NCBI RefSeq assembly: GCF_018687715.1
Contig: NC_056766.1
Span: 3,352,001 to 3,416,000, forward strand
Direction: 5' to 3'
Length of the DNA: 64,000 nt
DNA from: Carya illinoinensis
Taxonomy: Eukaryota > Streptophyta > Magnoliopsida > Fagales > Juglandaceae
The notes under the pieces were generated by a model. That model was given only the letters and a program-made list of their open reading frames with translations. It was not told where the DNA came from and ran no database searches. Position 1 is the stretch's first letter; each line of letters starts with the position of its first letter. The position numbers and the translations under genes were made by a program. Below, in pieces: positions 59,237-64,000 of this stretch.

Positions 59237-62200
59237 TGTGATAACCCGCTCATTCTTTTTTCTTTAATTACAAGTCTCGTTTTACATGTCAAGCTTCAAT
59301 GGCATGTTTTAAAAGATATTAAGCGGATTTCAAAGTAAGATAAGTATTTTAAAAATATTTATATGTGATATTTCTAGTGTTATTGGATTAAACTTATTTT
59401 TAAATAACACAATTATAATATTTTTATGAGCTCTAAAAATATTATAATTGTGAAAAATTATTTAAATTAAATATTTTAATCATTTAAAAATATTATGAGA
59501 TTTAACTTTACGTTGAAAACTCTAAATTAAATTAAATGGTTTTATTCTCTTCGAGTGATTAACGAGACTTCATCATTTTAATTAATGATGAAGGAATATT
59601 ATTTTATAAACTTTAGTTTATAAAATAATATTCTATCTTAATTCCTCTCAGTGTTTTATTTTAAATAAAACTCTTATACATTTTCAAATCAGTATTTAAA
59701 CTCACCATTAGATCATTTTGAAGATCCCAAAATGAAAAATCTGGATTAAATACCCAAGCCCATCTCTTTTTCCTCTCATTTTCCCCTTTCCTTTCTCTCT
59801 CCTCCCTCTCCCCTTGGACCCAACGTACCCAGCCCTCTCTCTCTCTCACCGTGCGGTTCATCCCTCCCAGCCGGCGCCACTGCCAACCGCCCAACTCCAC
59901 CACCACCACCGGCAGCCTCCATCCCCGCCTGCAAGACTGTCCTCCCATCGGTGAACACCATGGCACTCTCTCTCTCTCCCCTCCCATGACATCTCTACCT
60001 GAAAAGGGTGAAAACCCACTCCTCTCTTCCATGCCACCGTACACGGCAGTCATGGTCTCACCGTCGGTCACCATATGCGACAGCTCAGCTTCCCCCCTTC
60101 ACCGTACGCCAACACCTCACCAGTGACCTTCCCTCCTTCACCGGTGAGCAACCCCCACCAAACCCACCTCCTCTCTCCCTCCCCGTGGCACACACACACA
60201 TGACCCATAAATGGGTCTTCTACACAGCTTCACCAACGCTGACAGCCTTAGTGCCGTCGTGCATGGGTTCTAGCCCCACCAACGGTCTCCCCTAACTACC
60301 ATGGCTCCTCCTTGCCAACCATGTTCCCACCTCTCACATGCACTCTCACACTCTCGGATGCAATGTTCACGACGTGATGCCGTTGTGCTCTGCCACCCAG
60401 ACCACCATGAGGCCACCTTGAACCTTTCCAAGACTACGCCTAGCTATTCCCAAGCTCAAACCGTCACTTAACGTGGTGGATAGCCACTGTACGTGGCTAA
60501 CCGCCATGTACGACTCCTTCGATGCCTTGATTGTGACGGGCAGTGAGCGATGCACGGGTTATCCCGTCGATGGTATAACCCTCTATCTCTCGTTATTTAT
60601 GATATATGTTAGTTAATAAGTTGTGGACTGTGCTGTTAGTATTGTGGAGTTCGCTGTGCAGTTGTGAAGTGAAGTGTGGCTATGTAACAAAGTGTTGGGT
60701 ATAACTGTGTAGTGTTGTGGATTGTGCTGTAAGTATGGGTGTGTGGGGTACGTCGTAGTTGTGATGAGGTATGGTGTGAAGGGAGTACATGTGGAGTGTA
60801 CTCCATATAATTCGGCGATACACCGTGTGGCGTGCATTGTAGTGATGTGTCGTGTAGAGTGAAGAGAGTACATGTGGCATGTGCTTTGTGTTGTGTAGCG
60901 ATGCACCGTAAGGCATGTTGCGTATAAAAATAATGGTTGCATAGTTGAGGAGTGTAGAGTATATTGTGTAGCGTCGAAAACTGTGTAACAATGTTCCAAA
61001 GTAGTTGTGACGTGGCCTGTAGTCCGAGGTGATGGGTGTCACCTTATGGTTGACTTATGGCTGAGAGTATGTATGAAGTGGTAGAAAAGTATCAGAGTGA
61101 TGCAGCGGAAGCATAACGGGCGTCGTGATGTGACTCAGGATTAGTCTCGAGCTACGTGACGTGACAAAAGTGCATTTGTATATGCAGTCCTTTTGTCAAG
61201 TGTCGAGATGAACTTGTAAAGGGCCAGAAAGTAGGAAGAGTCCTATTGACCGGGTCTAAGCAAGTTGGTATCGAAGTATGGAGCTTGTTTATACAAGCGG
61301 GCATTCATTGGACTATAAGTTAGTCTTAGGTGATAAAAGGGAAAAGGTACATGTGTTTCTGGCGAGACACGTATACCGAACAAGTTCACTATATATAATG
61401 GGTAATCTATCCTGAGCATGGTTACATGGTATTTTAGCCCCAGAGTTGGCTTTACGTTGTGTGGCGTGTATGGATGGGAATGAAATTGAGTATGGGCTAG
61501 GCTGCATGAAGTAGTGATGAATATGTCGTCTAAGATTGGAACACGTGACTCTGTCGGTCGAAATCATGTGTCGGAATGTGGAAATAGAATAGTAAGACAA
61601 AGGTCCTAGTGTCATAACCCTAAGGTGAATCACGGAGATTCACTTTAAGGAATAAGACTCCGAAGGTTTTAGCATAGTAAATGGCACGTAAGAGCTCAGG
61701 AATGGATGAAGAGTGTTCCAAGTGAAACATATTTCTATTTTTAGAATAGTTACTTATGCATTAGATAAAGAATGACGTAAAGTTATGTGTATGCATGTAG
61801 GTTGCCATCTAACATGCACACAAATGGATTGCAGTATGGCATGAAGTCCATGTAAGTATTGCGTTCATACTCTTCTAGAGTTTTTCTAAATAAATGAAGA
61901 CAAAAATGAAATGCTTTTCGTTATGAAATGACACGAAAGACTTTTAAAAGAAAAAAAAGCTAAGCATAAGTTTTCAAGTATACGTAAGTAATGGCCCTCC
62001 TTGGCAGCCCCCTTTTCACACACCCAAAGTACGTAAGTGTATGCATGTGGATGGATGCTATACGTGGTACGTATTGTATGTATATTCACGAAAGGAAACG
62101 AACCGAAGCTTAAAAAGATGCACGAACTAATGTTTTTAAATGATGCCATGAAAGAAAACTTTTTTTTTTCTTAAAATGTCCAATGATTTCAAAATGAATT

Positions 62201-62971
62201 TCCACGAAAGAAAACTTTTTAATAAAATGTCAAATGCTTTTAAAATGACTTTCCACGAAAGAAAACTTTTTCTTAATAAAATGTCCAATGCTTTTAAAAT
62301 GACTTTTTACAAACGAAAGAACTTAAATGAATTGCAAGAATTGAAATGGATGAAAGGACTGTAAAAGATTGAAATGGATGAAAATGAATAAATGGACTAA
62401 ATGCATGCTGTATGAAAATACGTAACGGCCACATGAATGGAATGGAAAGGTACCAAAGGACTGGACTGGGCAGATTGCAATGCTGGGTAAGTAGTACTAG
62501 TAGTGCACCCAGTGCTGCACCCTGATGGAATGAATTCCCAACCTGTGGCCACGGGAGGAATCAGGTCTAAAAGACTACTAACCCTAGCATACGGGATGCA
62601 ACAGTGTGCAACGGCCAATGAAAGCGATAAGAAAGAATGAATGGATGCCTGTTAAGAAAGAATGCATGAATGTATGTAAAAAAAAAATGTATGCATGAAC
62701 AGACTCTTTAACAAATGAAGGTAGCGATACGTGGGGAACTGTTTTAATAAAGAAAACATTTTTAAAGAAAACTCTACCTCGCAACGTTTTAAAACAAATT
62801 GAATGTTTATGCATGCTATGTATGATATGTATAGAGTGATGAATGCATTACTGAAAACCTATGATGTTAGATTTTAACTGTATGAAATAATACTTACGAG
62901 TTATCGATTCATTTTAGTTTTAATGTGTGCCCTCCTACGGACAAGATGAGCATGACGCGTCAGGACGGGCA
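59237..62971 (+). mobile_element. Nested LTR-like insertion, about 3.7 kb, no coding genes
   Basis: It starts TGTGATAACCCGC and ends near GACGCGTCAGGACGGGCA. CAAC(T) flanks both sides (59233-59237 and 62972-62976), consistent with a 4-5 bp target duplication, though one base is shared with the terminus. The order of sections resembles the other LTRs: AT-rich start, pyrimidine- and C-rich part (59760-60300), G/T-rich part (60600-61000). A tandem repeat lies at 62170-62330 and a CTTACGAGTTATCGATTCAT-type 3' part near 62895. No reverse transcriptase, integrase or gag frame was recognised, so it is best read as a very long solo LTR or a non-autonomous element. Confidence 0.6.
62165..62330 (+). 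repeat. About 53-bp tandem repeat, three units
   Basis: The unit is AAAATGTC(C/A)AATGCTTTTAA then AATGACTTTCCACGAAAGAA then AACTTTTTCTTAAT, repeated three times with few changes. The open frame across it (repeating MSNAFKMTFHERKLF) is a consequence of the repeat. Confidence 0.85.
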
Positions 62972-64000
62972 CAACTCAAGGGGAAGAGCATGAAAGCCTA
63001 GGCAAGATATTTTATAAGAGAAAACTGCACTAAGGCTATGGGTCTCAAAATACCCACTTTTAAATGAGAACAAACTAAGACTTGGAATTCCTAGGGAATG
63101 GCTTAGAGGTGTTGGTGAAGTTAGTAGAAGTGGTGGTTGGCCGTGGGTGGCGGCACAAATGGTTGTTGAAGGCCAAAAAGCCCAAAATGGAAAGTGGGTT
63201 GGTTGAGCTTCATCGGTAACGGATTGGAGCTGGGGATGGGTAGTTTGGGATGCTAAAGGGCCGGTGAAGAAGTGGTGGCCAACAGTGGAGGCACGGCAGC
63301 GCGGGGAGCACAAAATCGTGTGGCTTGGTGGTGCTCGTGGTGGATAACGGCGGCGTTTGGAGGGTTAAAAATGGAGGGGTGAGGTCTCTGGTTGATGGGG
63401 AAGAGAATGGAAGCAACGATGACTACAATGGGCGGCGCACGGCGGTGCTGGAAGGAAAAATGGTCGCGGCTTCCAGCAGTGTGTGGCAGCTAATGTCGGC
63501 ATAGTTGGGGCTGAAAACGGAGGGGGAAGGTCGCCGGCTAAAGGGGAAGAGAATGGGAGGGGTAGTGAGGCACACAGCGGTGCGTGGCGGCAATCTGGGG
63601 CAGACGAAGGAAATGGGCGTAGAGAGAGAGAGGGACGTTGTGCAGGCTGGGGGAGGCAAAGGACAAAGAAGAAAAGGAAAGAAGGAAAAAGAGAAAAAGA
63701 AAAAAGAAAAAGAGGAAAAAAATAAAAAGGGAAAAAGAAAAAGGAAGGGAAAGAAATGAGATTCAGTCCTCACAACTTTGAGTCACAAAATTGATCCTAC
63801 GAAAATTATTTTCAAAATACAAGTTAAATAAAATAATTTAAACACAGTGACTTAGTAAAATAAAATAATAAAATTCAACAATAGACTAATTTAAAATAAA
63901 GAGCACAATAAAATAAATAAAAGTCAAATAAAAATACTACAATTCAATATTAATAAAATAAAATAATTAAAGCTCAACAATAAAATAATTCAAGTTAGAG

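Larger units (their letters stand above)
58801..64000 (-). mobile_element. Long LTR of the same family, inverted, interrupted and running off the edge
   Basis: 58801 onward reads TGTGATGCCCCC AACTCC, the reverse complement of the 3' end of the 56180-58330 LTR, and matches it to about 59236. After a nested insertion the match resumes at about 63000-64000 with the reverse complement of the GC-rich and pyrimidine-rich sections. The middle part with the subrepeats is missing. The 5' terminus of the LTR would lie just beyond the window. Whether a full element follows cannot be seen. Open frames at 62960-63770 are LTR sequence, not genes. Confidence 0.85.

Noticed and set aside
59661..60295. Frames of 60-137 codons in C-rich DNA
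   Set aside because: They lie inside an LTR-like insertion, overlap on both strands and show no domain.
60609..61050. 120-128 codon tyrosine/threonine-rich frames on the minus strand
   Set aside because: Produced by G/T-rich low-complexity DNA within the nested LTR-like insertion.
63423..63773. 116-codon phenylalanine-rich frame and lysine-rich reverse frames
   Set aside because: This is the pyrimidine-rich section of the inverted LTR.

Overview
The window is AT-rich plant nuclear DNA from a eudicot, probably a woody species. The evidence is spliced genes with GT-AG introns, plant wall-associated-kinase-like (WAK-like) receptor genes, CACTA and hAT transposons, L1-type LINEs and long Ty3-type LTRs. 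No rRNA, tRNA, CRISPR array or bacterial-style operon was seen. The species cannot be read from the sequence itself.

The backbone is a decayed tandem cluster of WAK-like receptor kinase genes, nearly all on the minus strand. Two are intact three-exon genes: 13106-16092 (751 aa) and 39220-42735 (766 aa). Each has a signal peptide, a GUB_WAK-type cysteine-rich ectodomain, an EGF exon, a transmembrane helix split over the exon 2/3 junction, and a complete Ser/Thr kinase domain. A third gene enters at the left edge (1-323). At least six more copies are wrecks: 9826-10176 (+ strand), 21264-23013, 34440-35000, 44797-44946, 49560-49860 and 55580-58800. Flanks were duplicated with the genes, so pieces of the same upstream and downstream DNA recur across the window.

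Layout: 1-5.2 kb, partial WAK gene, MITEs and an inverted flank copy; 5.2-9.7 kb, a CACTA element with perfect ends and a small 3-exon gene; 9.8-12.4 kb, WAK fragment, MITE, hAT relic; 12.4-19.3 kb, intact WAK gene and its upstream block; 20.7-23.0 kb, WAK pseudogene; 23.4-25.9 kb, LINE tail, MITE and a clean hAT element with 8-bp target duplication; 26.3-31.6 kb, a second CACTA element; 31.7-34.1 kb, a lone long LTR; 34.4-38.3 kb, kinase fragment then a 5'-truncated LINE; 38.5-48.4 kb, second intact WAK gene and a partial duplicate of the first block; 49-55 kb, gene-poor flank copies; 55.6-64 kb, a WAK pseudogene cut by three retroelements, one of them itself cut by a fourth.

The most unusual structure is in the first CACTA element. 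It carries 37 copies of the palindrome TTCGAA in clusters whose members lie 20 or 21 bp apart, two turns of the DNA helix. The clusters cover both subterminal regions and the apparent promoter of the element's only gene. This looks like a phased binding platform for the element's own DNA-binding protein, a role inferred rather than shown.
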